A stretch of DNA of 64,000 nt from Chrysophaeum taylorii (lineage: Eukaryota > Sar > Pelagophyceae > Pelagomonadales > Pelagomonadaceae): positions 124,001 to 188,000 of the forward strand of contig JAQMWT010000466.1 in the NCBI GenBank assembly GCA_029834535.1, read 5' to 3'. Under the pieces are notes generated by a model. The model saw nothing but the letters and a program-made list of their open reading frames with translations. It had not been told where the DNA came from and searched no databases. Positions 49,917-60,600 of this stretch are shown one piece after another. The position numbers were made by a program, and so were the translations under genes. Position 1 is the first letter of the stretch. Each line of letters begins with the position of its first letter.

Positions 49917-51875
49917 TCAGTACACGAGTTCGCAGCCGCTCTTGGGTTCGCCACCCCAAGGGACGATGACGTCGCCAGCCTTGTAGAAGGCGTGGTTGGC
50001 GTCGACCGAGGAGCGGGAAATGTGGTTGAGGGGCTGGTAAAATGCGCGGGAGAAGTGACGCTTAGCCTTGTCCTCGAGGTCGCGGCGGATATGGCGGTAG
50101 TGCGGATGGTCGGCGAGATTGTTTTGCTCGAGGGGGTCCTCGGTGAGGTTGAAGAGAAAGTCCGTGAAGTCGCACCTCGCCTCCTGCGTGGAGTAGAGTT
50201 CGCGGTTCATCATGCAGAACATGGCCGTGCAGTTGGGGAGGTAACCTCGATCTGGTCTGTAGTAGGCGTCGTCGTCGGTGTGGCGCTTGAGGAGCTTGAG
50301 GTGTTTGTAGCGGTAGGCGATGATCGCGTCGGCGTAGGGGAGACGAAGGTCCTTCGGGGCGGAATCGGTGCCGTAGGAGAGATTGTAAGCAGCCGTCGAG
50401 ATGTCGAAGACGATCTCGTCGCGAGGGCCGACGGCGTCGAGGGGGGCGGCGAGCAGCGGCGAATCATCTTCGACTCGAACGGATTTTATCCAAGCCCAGT
50501 GGTCGACGCCGTCGATGCCGAGGTCGTCGGCGTCTGTTTTCGAAACGTCGCCGCCCGCGATGCCGGCGACGATGGTCGGGAGCCAGTCAACGTGGTGCAT
50601 CAGTCCGCGGTAAACCCCGGTCGTCGGAAGAATCTCCGGAGCGTACACGAAGGCCGGGACCCTCACGCCGCCCTCGAAGTACTGGAATTTGCCGGAGCGA
50701 AGAGGGTAGTTCGAGCCCGGGACGTCGGCGGTGGGGCCGCCGTAGGTGCACGGCATGGCGCCGTTGTCGCTGTGGACGATGACGATTCCCAATCGGTTCG
50801 CGTCGCGAGCCGCTTCGACGACCAAGCCGACGCCGTAGTCGACGACGTACATCGCTTCGGCGAATTTTATGCGGCCGTCGGTCGCGTTTGCGAGGCCGCG
50901 TCGCAGCTCGGCGAGGCCGCGAGAGCCCGGCTCGATCTCGTTGTCCGTTATGTTTTTTGAATCGTCGTTGTCGGCGTGAACGCCGTGGAACGCGAGCCAC
51001 GCGAACAGAGGTCCGTCTGCCGTCGATATCGCCGCCGCAGCCTTTTTCGCGTACAACAGCGAGTCGTAAGTCTCGTCGAAGACATCCTCCGGCTTGCGCC
51101 ACTCCCCCGTCGATGCCCAGCCCTCGAGCTGGTCGTATAACGGCCGATCCACGCCGCCGTGCGTGTAGTTTCGTCCGGTCGCGCGCGTCCGATAGTCTAT
51201 CGCCGCCGTGAAGTAACCCAAGAAGTAGTCGAAACCGCGGTTCCACGGCAGCATGGCCTCGGCGCAGTGGCCGATGTTCCACTTGCCCCACCCAACCGTC
51301 GCGTACCCGAGCTTTTTGAGGCGCTCGGCGATCGTCGCGTACCTCAGCGGCGTCGAAAAATTTGAGTACGCCGACACTTCCGAGTCCTGAAACCCAAGCC
51401 GATGCACCCACACCCCCGTCATCAGCGCGGCCCGCGACGGCGAGCACGACGGCTGCCCGTAATACTGACTCAGTCGCACGCCCTGCGAAGAGTACCTGTC
51501 GATGTTCGGCGTCGCCGAATACGCGGAAGGATTCTGGTACCCGACGTCGTTGAACCCAGCGTCGTCGATCGTGATAAGCACGACGTCTGGTCGAGGCGTC
51601 GGGGCCGCCGGATGCGTGCCGAGAGCCTCCGCACCTTGGTCGTACCGCTGCCCTACCATGCCCACTACTACCACCCACAAGCATGCTAACGACCACGCAA
51701 CCAACACCCGTCGCCTCGACATCCGCGTTTCCTCGGACCTTCTCCTCGACAAGTCCTCATCGAAAAACGTCAGACCCGATTGATCATGATGTTGATGATG
51801 ATCCGACGACGACGACGACGACGACGACTTGGTCGCGCCATACGCCGCCATCACACCTACGTGTACGTACCCCAA
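49917..51875 (-). CDS. membrane-anchored type I sulfatase (arylsulfatase B-like)
   Basis: 652 aa. A signal anchor VLVAWSLACLWVVVVGMV near residues 55-75 places the catalytic domain in the lumen or outside. Sulfatase core: DVVLITIDDAGFNDVGYQ (metal-binding Asp pair), the formylglycine signature CSPSRAALMTG with Cys about 144, GKWNIGHC, WLAFHGVHADN and HSDNGAMPCTYGG. The family needs a formylglycine-generating enzyme to convert that Cys. Likely substrates are sulfated polysaccharides or glycans, as in many algae and animals; the specificity is not shown. The start may be the Met just before the RRRVLV anchor. Confidence 0.9.
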   Translation of the reverse strand: MGYVHVGVMAAYGATKSSSSSSSSDHHQHHDQSGLTFFDEDLSRRRSEETRMSRRRVLVAWSLACLWVVVVGMVGQRYDQGAEALGTHPAAPTPRPDVVLITIDDAGFNDVGYQNPSAYSATPNIDRYSSQGVRLSQYYGQPSCSPSRAALMTGVWVHRLGFQDSEVSAYSNFSTPLRYATIAERLKKLGYATVGWGKWNIGHCAEAMLPWNRGFDYFLGYFTAAIDYRTRATGRNYTHGGVDRPLYDQLEGWASTGEWRKPEDVFDETYDSLLYAKKAAAAISTADGPLFAWLAFHGVHADNDDSKNITDNEIEPGSRGLAELRRGLANATDGRIKFAEAMYVVDYGVGLVVEAARDANRLGIVIVHSDNGAMPCTYGGPTADVPGSNYPLRSGKFQYFEGGVRVPAFVYAPEILPTTGVYRGLMHHVDWLPTIVAGIAGGDVSKTDADDLGIDGVDHWAWIKSVRVEDDSPLLAAPLDAVGPRDEIVFDISTAAYNLSYGTDSAPKDLRLPYADAIIAYRYKHLKLLKRHTDDDAYYRPDRGYLPNCTAMFCMMNRELYSTQEARCDFTDFLFNLTEDPLEQNNLADHPHYRHIRRDLEDKAKRHFSRAFYQPLNHISRSSVDANHAFYKAGDVIVPWGGEPKSGCELVY

Positions 51876-52088
51876 ATCCTACTCTCTCCTCTTCCTGCCA
51901 CAAAAAACAACGTTGGGGGGTTCACTAACCCGCCTACGTTGATCGGGGGGATGCGGACGTGTTGCCACATACATGTGACCGACGGCGCAGCTTTCGTATA
52001 CTTGTCGCGTGGTGCACCATCCAGTTGTGTTAGTTCCAAGGGCCATCTTCGAACCATCAGTGTGCTGGCGCGCGCCAAACCCTCGTCC

Positions 52089-52885
52089 CTACTTTGTTGA
52101 GGGGCAACAGGCGGCGATGAAGTCGGAGATGACCCGGAACTCCTCGAGCGAGGCGGAGTGGGCGAGGCCGGGGAACATGCGGAAGGTCGCCGTTACTCCG
52201 AGGTCCGAGACGAGCTTGTCGTGGGTCGCTTTCCCGTAGTCTGGGTCGACGACAGGGTCCGCGTCCCCATGGCACACGAGAAAGGGGACCTCGGGATTGG
52301 GGAGCGGCGGGGCATAGGTCCCAGCGAGAGGGAGGTAGGTGGAGGCGGCGACGACGCCGACGAGGTTTGGGAGGGCGTGCCGGAGAGCGGCGCTCAGCGC
52401 GACGGCGCCGCCCTGCGAGAACCCGCCCAGCACGACGGGGGTGGATTCGCGCGCGACGAGAGCGACAACGCGTTCCACCGAACGCTTGATGCCCTCCTCG
52501 TCGCAGCTCGAGTCGCGGTCCAGGCCTCGGATGTCGTACCACGACGGCATTACCATCCCCCCGTTAATAGTCACCGGCGATGACGGCGCCGTCGGTAGCA
52601 CGACTCTCGACGGGCCCGGAAGGGTGATGCACCCGCTCTCGACGAAGGCCGACGCCCAACCATAAGCCGAATCCCCTAGCCCGTGACACCTGGATTCCCA
52701 TCCACATCCAACGAACGGGAGACGCCACACCAAATAACGGTCAGCGCCGCCGGCTCGCCGTTCACGTTCAGCTGGAGACCCTCGCCGCCTGACCCGTCCC
52801 CGGCGGCCGCGGCGGCGCTGACGGCGCGCTGGGCAACTCCGCTTCGCCGCGCAACCAACCGCATCGCGGCAAACGCCAAAAACAT
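52089..52885 (-). CDS. acyl-protein thioesterase / lysophospholipase-like alpha/beta hydrolase, two exons
   Basis: Exon 1 starts at MFLAFAAMRLVARRSGVAQRA, an Arg-rich leader suggesting mitochondrial or plastid import. A 41-bp intron (52690-52730, GTGTGG...TCCAG) joins LTVIW to CHGLGDSAYGWASAF, restoring the family's oxyanion-hole HGLGD motif. Catalytic triad: nucleophile Ser in GGFSQGGAVAL, Asp in CHGDADPVVD, His in PGLAHSA. Family members remove palmitate from proteins or hydrolyse lysophospholipids. The total length, about 250 aa, is near the family norm plus a leader. Confidence 0.85.
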
Positions 52886-53631
52886 CCTTCCTTCCTTCCT
52901 TCCTTCCTTACCCGCGAGGGAGGGGTTTCTCTCGTCACGACACTCGCAAAACAACACCACAAAAGTTTCTCGGACTTCTCGGCTCCGTTGGTCCCAGCGG
53001 TTTCGGCGGCAACTGGCTGGTGACCATTGCCGGGCCATTCGACGACGCACGATTTACTACTACTAACCTCGTTCATTCGTGTCTCACCCACCCCTAGAAA
53101 CTTAAACACATAGGCGCCGCCAACCAAGCCAGGCGTGTCTGTGCGGGCGGTCGTCAATTTTGTTGCGCGGGCTCTCTCCATCCAGACCCCTTCCGACGAA
53201 CGACCGACCTTGGTTGGTGGGAGATTTTTTTTTTTGTTCGGTTCGGTTCAAAAAGTTATTATTTTAAGTTTCGGTTTCCGTTGCAAGCAAGGTACCACCA
53301 ACTGCCACTTGTTGGTTTATTTATTTTCGGTGCGTTCCGAGGTGACGTATGCCGTCAGTATCTGACGTTTGCGCGTGGAGTGTCGACGTTAATGAGCGTA
53401 AAAACGCATACTGAGGTTTCCTTGCAGTTTCACGTGTTCCCGACCTACAACTCGAGTACAGTTTAAAATGGTGCGTAGCTGCTACGTCAGTGGGCATAGA
53501 TTTCAGTCCCGTTCACGGTCCGTTTAAAGTACTCTCTCCAGTAGTTGCGGCCAGCTGTTTGTTGGGACGTGTGCAAGGTCGCCCGCGAAGAGTTGTTGCG
53601 TTTCGTGGGGGAAGGCGCATAGACCTGCGCA
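52886..53631. other. intergenic region
   Basis: A TTCC run (about 52886-52909), then AT-richer DNA near 53220-53470. No supported gene; likely the promoter regions of the thioesterase and ankyrin genes. Confidence 0.5.
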
Positions 53632-55026
53632 ATGGCAATACTTTCGCGCGAAGAGGTGGCTCGGAGCTCTGCCGAAAGGCAGCAGGTCCAGCACCATCAA
53701 CAGAATCAGGAATACGCTGCTGGAAAACCGTGCGACGAAGACGACGAAGTAACCGTGGTCGACGAGCACCGCGAAGCTTCGACGTCGTGGTCGCGGCTGT
53801 GCCATGGCGTCCTCAACAACGACTTCGTGATCGCCCACGTCCTCACGCACCTGCGGCTCGCGGAGATGCTGAGGGCGGCGTCGATTCGCAGATGCTTTCT
53901 CGAGGCTTTGTGCCGGGTCGAAGAGGTCAAGATGACGTGCCGGTGCCTCTGCATGCCGTCGCTCATGTCGCGGTTCCGCGGGGCGCGGTGTCTGACGTTG
54001 GAGGGCGGGATCGACCTCTTTAACGCGATGGGTCTCCTCGCGTGGCCCCTCCAGACGTCGCTCGGGCAGGTGTGCCAACTGAATTTCGAGATTTCGGGTG
54101 ACGAGATCGGCGACGACGCGCGAGGCTTCCACGCTTGGGAGCGCGGGCTCACGACCCTAGCGCGCTCGGGCGCGCTCCGGGACATGAGTTACCTCACCTT
54201 TTCGTTTCGCGGGCGTCTCAAGGGCGTCGCGCACTACTTGACTCACGCCGCGTTCGAGGCAGTTTTTCTCGTCGAGAGACCTCGGCGCCTCCTGTCGCTC
54301 GAGTGCGCCTTGCTCGTCGCCGCGGGACACCCCGAGATCGACGCGACGATCGCGGTCGAACTCTTGCGACGACACGCCGACCCGAACGCACTCACGCCGC
54401 GCGGCACGCCCGCGCTCCTGCTCGCCGCCGAGTCCAACAATCGCGACGTCGTTCGCGCGCTCCTCGGCGCCGGCGCCGACGCGACCTCGCGATCCGCCGT
54501 CCTCGGCAACAAGTCAGCCCTCCACTGCGCCGTCGCCAACACCTATTGGTACTCGTTCCGGGACGACCGAGACGACGCGCGCATCGTCGTTTATTCGACG
54601 CCCCTTCTCGAGAAAAGAAAGCGGCCCGCCGCCGTGCGCTTCGAACGCGCGGCCATCGTCGACCTCCTCGTCGTCGCGGGCGTCGACGTCAACGCGCGAG
54701 ACGAACTCGGCAACACGCCCCTCATCACTGCCGTCGCCAGCTGCGGCGGCGACCTCGACTGGGACGCCAAGTCGGTTATTTGTACCGTCCACGCCCTCCT
54801 CTCTGCCGGCGCCGACGTCACTCTCAAAAACAAGGCCGGCTACACGGCGTTGGACTCGGCGGTCGAGCTCGACAAGCCCATCGAGCTCCTCAGCACCCTC
54901 GCCGAGGCCGAGGTTGCAGCCTGCGCGAGGGGATCCGGCTCCGGAGCCGCCTCGCCGAGCCTGCTGCTGCCGCCAGACCTCAAACGCGCGCGCTTCGCTC
55001 GTGATACTTCTCACTTCTTTTCCTGA
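53632..55026 (+). CDS. ankyrin-repeat protein
   Basis: 464 aa. The N-terminal ~200 residues are helical with an F-box-like patch (NNDFVIAHVLTHLRLAEMLRAASIRRCF). From about residue 225 ankyrin repeats follow: LLVAAGHPEIDATIAVELLRRHADPNALTPRGTPALLLAAESNNRDVVRALLGAGADA, ALHCAVAN, VDLLVVAGVDVNARDELGNTPLITAVA and ALLSAGADVTLKNKAGYTALDSAV. F-box plus ankyrin proteins are usual substrate adaptors, but the F-box match is weak. The C-terminus is low complexity. Confidence 0.8.
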   Translation: MAILSREEVARSSAERQQVQHHQQNQEYAAGKPCDEDDEVTVVDEHREASTSWSRLCHGVLNNDFVIAHVLTHLRLAEMLRAASIRRCFLEALCRVEEVKMTCRCLCMPSLMSRFRGARCLTLEGGIDLFNAMGLLAWPLQTSLGQVCQLNFEISGDEIGDDARGFHAWERGLTTLARSGALRDMSYLTFSFRGRLKGVAHYLTHAAFEAVFLVERPRRLLSLECALLVAAGHPEIDATIAVELLRRHADPNALTPRGTPALLLAAESNNRDVVRALLGAGADATSRSAVLGNKSALHCAVANTYWYSFRDDRDDARIVVYSTPLLEKRKRPAAVRFERAAIVDLLVVAGVDVNARDELGNTPLITAVASCGGDLDWDAKSVICTVHALLSAGADVTLKNKAGYTALDSAVELDKPIELLSTLAEAEVAACARGSGSGAASPSLLLPPDLKRARFARDTSHFFS

Positions 55027-55978
55027 CACCACCCCCCCCCCTTTCCCGTAGCCACGCCTTCCTCCTTCCCGCTGTGTGTGTACCCTTTCTCCTCCCCCCT
55101 CGTCGTCGCCCCCGTCGTATTCTCGTGTCTACTCCTCTACTGCGCATTCAATTTCGTTTTCATTTTTTCTCTCGGCTATAATACTGCACGCGGCGGGTGA
55201 CTCGCGGGTAGTGTGGTCGCCCGTGTGCTCAAAGAAAATTTTGGAACAAAAGCCGACAGTCGAGACTATCATTATACTGGAGGGTGTGGCGGGCACGCTG
55301 TGCGAAGAAGAAGAGCGAGCCAGAAGGCCGCGACGACAAGACAACAACGTCGGGCAGGCTCACGGAATGGGGAGGAAGAAGAAGAAGAAGAAGAAAGGGG
55401 CGCGACCTCCGTGACAAGGGGTGTTGGCTCCGTACATACTTTGTTGTTGATTTTTTTTTTCATTCATTCATTCATTCATTCATTCATTCATTCATTCATT
55501 CATTCATTCATTCAGAGGGACGCGCACCAGTGTTGTCGTCTTGCCGTCGGATCTGTCGCGCCGTTCGGTTCACCTAGTCCATCATTTCCTACGTCCAGAA
55601 CATACATAATATCGGCAACGTGGCGTGCAGAAGATGTGTCGAGAGTAGGAGAGCCGCCAGACTTTCGTATATCGTTTGGTTCGTTTTTCCGCACGTGGAA
55701 TAATTGTCGTCGCGCTTTCCGTCTTTGTCGTGACAACGACAAAGGTATCAAGGGCACATCCATCGCGGATCTCTATCCGGTCCCCACATTCGAGTTCTAG
55801 AATGCAACGGTACGGGCCGTTGTGATTAATGAATTGAACCGTTGGATATCATCTCCTGGGACCCACCTTCGTACGTCACCCCTCGTCACTGATGAGGTCG
55901 GGTTCAAGTTCAACGGTTCATAAAGTTGAACGGCACTCGACGGAAACTTCTTTGTCGGCGCGATAGTCTACAGAATAT
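55027..55978. other. intergenic region with an ATTC microsatellite
   Basis: About fourteen ATTC units (55458-55514) and a GAA-rich tract (55373-55397). Weak reading frames on both strands cross the repeat; none is convincing. Confidence 0.5.
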
Positions 55979-56815
55979 ATGGAGAACCACTCGATGATCG
56001 TTGAGCAGCTTGCCGTCCGAGCGAAGAAGATCGCGGGCAAGCGGCCGGTCACGCTCGACGACGCTGCTCGCGTCGTGTCTTGCCCACGGTTGGCGTTCTG
56101 TCCCGCGACTGTTCTGAGCAGGCTGTCGATCCCAGAGAAACTCCGCGACGCGGTCGCAGCGGAGGCACGCATGCCCCGGCAGCCTGGCGGCGGCTGCAAG
56201 GCGCCGACGCCCGAGGTCGTCGAAAAAGTTCGCGCCTGGCTCGAGAGGTACGACGAGCTTCGGAAAGCGACGACGGCACGGGCGGCTTTGGCCGTGGTCG
56301 AACACGTGTGCTGGCTGCCGACTCGCACGACAGCGACGCCGGCAGAGGTTTTTGCGGCCGCGGACCACGTGGCGATCCCGTACCGCCGACCGCCGGTCGC
56401 CCGCGCGACGCTGCCGCGCGGCTTGGCCGGCCGACTCATCGGTATCGGCGGCCGTCGTATCCGACTCCTCGTGCCCAAAGGCCACCGCGTCGTGGTCGGC
56501 CCCGCCCTTGTCACGGCGACCGGGCCCCGCGCCGGGGACGTCGTCGCGGCATTCGCGCGACGCGCCAACGTCATCGAACAAAAGAGGATCGCGCGCGACC
56601 GGCGTCTCCTCGCGGACCGAAAACGTCGTCCCCTCGCGGCACCACTACTCGAACCCCACGAACTCCTTCGACTCGCGCGTGCCAGGAAGCGCGACCGGGA
56701 CCGCCGCTTTGGTACTTCCTCGTCCAAAAAGTGCCGCGCGAAGCGTGCTCGCCGCTCCGACCGCAAACTCGCCGCCAACCGACGCGCTCTCCCGGACTGG
56801 GCCTTGTGTTGAGTC
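55979..56815 (+). CDS. KH-like small basic protein (tentative)
   Basis: 277 aa. Near residues 140-195, LPRGLAGRLIGIGGRRIRLL...VVVGPALVTATGPRAGDVVAAF resembles a KH fold (I-G-x-G-G-x-x-I core), which would bind single-stranded RNA or DNA. Flanks are helical, and the C-terminal 80 residues are strongly basic (ARKRDRDRRF, KKCRAKRARR). The antisense strand is also open, as often at this GC content, but the KH-like core supports this strand. Confidence 0.5.
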
Positions 56816-57652
56816 GTAGTCTGCGTTGCACAACGAAAGCTCTGGCCGTTTATTCTTTCCTGCTTGGTGGACGACGGGTGCTTTGCGCCGCGGAGGGAGC
56901 TCGGCCTGCCTTGTGTATATGGCCTCTGGGTTCCAGCACCCCCTCCTACCCCCCTCATCTTTCGTTGCGCCCGTCGCTTGCAGGCACGTCCTTCAACGGG
57001 GTTCTCCTCCTCCTCCACCATTGTCCAGCGCGCGTAGAACCTCTTCTCCCGCTTCTGCGCGCCCGCGCGCCGAAGGAGACGAGGGCAGCAGCTCCAGTGC
57101 ATTGGTAGGTAGGTAGGTAGGTGCGTGGGGACCACCCACCGCACTAAGACGTATTACCCTCTTACCCTCTTACCACTAAGACGTATTATTACCCTTAGCC
57201 TGATGGCCGACCGCATGGTTGCGATGGATGACGGTGCCTCATGAATCCTGAGCCTTGCGAGGGCATCCGCCCTCCCGGCGTAGGTTGGCACCTATTCGCC
57301 TCCCGGGCGGGCCGGTTGGCAGCCGGAACGTTCGCAGTGGGACGGGGTATGGCCGGGGGGCGCAGACGGAAGGTTATCGACTAGTTGGTTGTCAGTCAAA
57401 TCGCCGTCTCCTCGTCGCATGGCGACGAGCTTGATGATCACTCTCCGCCGACCCACCTTTCGGCGCCCCTCGTCTACAGGCCCGTGATTCCGGACTGGCT
57501 CCTGTCGGTCTGGCCTGGCTCCCATGCTCGGGAGAGGTCTGAAGTTAGTTAGTTAGTTAGTTAGTTAGTTAGGCAGTCAGTCAGTCATTCAGACGAGGCG
57601 GGCGCGGGACCCCCTTCATCTAATAGGGCGGTGGCCGCGTGACTCCCCCCCT
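56816..57652. other. intergenic region with an anonymous ~350-bp island and TTAG/GTAG repeats
   Basis: GTAG repeat at 57104-57121, a duplicated ACTAAGACGTATTA motif at 57143-57190, a non-repetitive island at about 57195-57540 unlike either flank, and TTAG units at 57543-57570. No gene supported. Confidence 0.45.
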
Positions 57653-60600
57653 CTACTTGCCGCGAGAGAGAGGCGTGACTAGGGCCACGGGCTCTCGCAT
57701 GAGCGAGGCGATGCGGTCGGGCGAGAGCGGGCCGCAGACCGCAAAGGAGAAAGAGGAGTCGGTGAGCTCGGGAGGCGCGGGGTAGAGCGCGATTTCGTCG
57801 GCGTGGAAGAGGCGGGCGCACGCGGACGACAAGCGCGCCTTGAGTTCGCGGGTCTCGACACCCTGCCCCGATGATGATCGCACTAGCGCGACCGCGGCCT
57901 CCGGTGGGAACGGCGCCGCGCGCGAGAGGATGTCCAGGATGCGCGCGTCTCGTGGCCAACTCGGCGTCATCAAGTCGGCGATCTCGCGGAAGGCCGCCCT
58001 CACGCGCCAAGCGCGGGCGGCGACGCGGCCAATCTTGCCGGGCGGAGGGACCGAACCGTCGGCGACGGCGCTGGAGAACGCCGCCGCGAGGGCCCCGGGC
58101 GTGGCGCGCTCTCCGAATGAATCGAGCGCGCTCGAGAGCTCGTGCGTGCGCATCGCGTGCAGCCACGGTGCGCCGCCGATGCCGCGCGCGCGCAGAGCTA
58201 TGTCCAGAGCGTCCAAAGCGCACACCGAGTCGACGTCCTCGGCGACAGGGCGCGCGCTTTCTTCGCCGACGAGCGCGACGCTCACGTCGACCTCGACGCC
58301 CGCGCGTGTTGTCAAAGAGAGCACGGGGCGGCGCGGGGAGCGGCCGAGGTACGCGCTGCCCTCGTCTCGGAGAAGCGTCGCGAGACGTTCGAGAAGCGCG
58401 AGGGCATCGCGACTCGACGCGCACGACGAGCCAACGCAGACGAGGTCTACGTCGGAGCGCCGCCCTCGCGGCCACGACCCCACAGCCTCGCATCGCCCTG
58501 TCGCCACGATTTGCTTGTAGCGCGCGTCGACGAGCGCGATCGCGTCGCGGCCAGCGGCAGTCTCGCTCTCGGGTCGACGGCCACGCCCGAAGCACGCGAG
58601 CCACTGCTGGAGAGGGGGGGCATCCGAGTGGAGGGTCCGCGGGTCCACGGATCTGAACGCGACGTCCTCGCACACAATCGCGACCGTCGCGGCGACGGCC
58701 TCGCGCGAGGCGGCGTCGTCGTCGTAGTGGCAGAGATCGGCGAGTCGAGGGAGCGTTGCCACGATCTTCTCGACCGTGCGCGCCTTAAAGTCGGCCGTGC
58801 TGCCAGCGTCAGGCTTGAAACAGAAAGCGTCGAAGAGCGCGTCGGCGCGATAACGCCGCAGCAACCGTCGAACCGCCGACGCGCACGCCGCTACGCGGCC
58901 GGTCAAGAGCACGTGAACAGCGCTCGAGTCTCGCCGGGCGAGATCGTGGAGACGCGCGAGGGCCAGCAGCGGCGCGCACGGCCGGTCGGGGGCGAGGGAT
59001 GTGGGGTCGTCGGGGCTCGGGAGCGACGCCCCGCCGCAAGGTGCCGTCTCGAGCAGCGTGCCGTCAAAGTCCCACACGTACGCGTTTGTCGCCGACTTCC
59101 ACTCGCGAGACCGCGGCGCCGCGAAGTCGACGACGACCCGAGCGGGCGTCGTCTTCTTGTTCGGCTTGCTGCTGCTCAGCAGAGCGTATTCGATGAGAGC
59201 GGTGGAGGTCGTGATGACTTCGCCCGACACGAGTTGGACGCCGAGACGGCCTCGGACTGTTGTCGTTACTCCTTTCTCGCGCGGTGCCGTCTCGAACGAC
59301 GAAAAGTCGAGCGCGCGCGAGTCCGCCGGGCGAAAGTTCGTCGCGTGCGCGATCGTGATGTGCCCGCGCCACCCGTCGTGCGGAAACGACGACTCGGACG
59401 CGAGCGCGACGCACGACACGGCGTGTGCGTTCGCGTCGGCGCTCGCGGGCCCGACGGCGAGCGAGACGCCTCGCCCCAGATTTTGTGCCGTCGCGCGCGC
59501 CTGCGCCGACCCCGCTGCTGGCCGGAACGCTACTGTCGCGTGGTGCGCTCGCACAACGGCTGACCGCGGAGGGTAGGCGCGCACGAGCTGCTGGCGCGAT
59601 GCCTCGGACAGCACGACGCCAGCATATGCGATTTGGCGCCGCGACGCGAGGGCGTCTAGCGCCGCTGCCGCTTGATCTCGCGCCCCATCGACGACGACGA
59701 CGACGACGCGCGTGGCGTCGGTCGTTGTTGCCGGAAGCGCCTCCCAGCGGCACCAAGCCGAGTCGGCGTTGACGCCGTGCTCGCCGCGACTCGCGAGTCT
59801 CCGAGCGTCTTCGAGCGACGCGCACGCGAACTCGACGACGCCCAACGACGCCCCGTGCTTCGCGGCGAGATCAACGTACGGCGCCATCTCCCGCAGACCG
59901 CAATTGGTGTTGTCGATGACGACAATCCCGACACGCGCCTGTATCGCTTTGGCAGCCGCGCCCCGGCACGCGCCGTGGGCTGTGTCGAGTTTTGCCGCCG
60001 AGAAGCCGCCGTTCTTGGCGCCGAAATAGGCGTCGGCCGAGCACGCCTCGCACGAGACGCTCGCCTCGGCGGCCAACGCGCCCAACTTTCTGGCCATCGT
60101 CGTCTTGCCGGAGCCCGGCACGCCGCGTAGGATAACAACAAAGCTCGTACTCTTCGCGTCGTCGAGGGCGCCCGTGCTCACCACGTCGTCGATGAGCGCC
60201 CGCGCAGCGTCGTCGATCGCGTCGAACGTCGCGACTTGGTTTTTCAACGTCGTCGTCATCTCCGCCAACGCGGGGTAATACGTCGCCAAAGTTCTGTAAA
60301 AGCCGCTCGGCGCGGCGCCACCGTTGAGGCCGGCGACGCAGAGGTGCACGCCGTCGACTTCCTGGACGCCGAAGATCGTATCCGGGCCGAAGCCGCTGCG
60401 TCGCCACGCCGTCTCGTCAAAGTACCCCAGCGAGCGCGCGAGCTGTCTCGGAAGTTTTGCGACGGTCACGTGCGCGCGCGTGGTGGCGCGACGACCGGCC
60501 GTGTTGAAGCCCGCCTGCTCGAGCGAGTCGTAGAGGTCGTTCGAGAGCGCGTTCAGTCGACCTCGCTCTTTCGGCGCAACGTACACGACTTGTCCGCGCA

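Noticed and set aside
55213-55800. 195-codon plus-strand frame with an IHSF repeat
   Set aside because: Much of it is microsatellite translation; no motif, and an equally good frame on the other strand.
55918-57144. 408-codon minus-strand frame
   Set aside because: Low-complexity Arg/Ser-rich reading opposite the KH-like gene.
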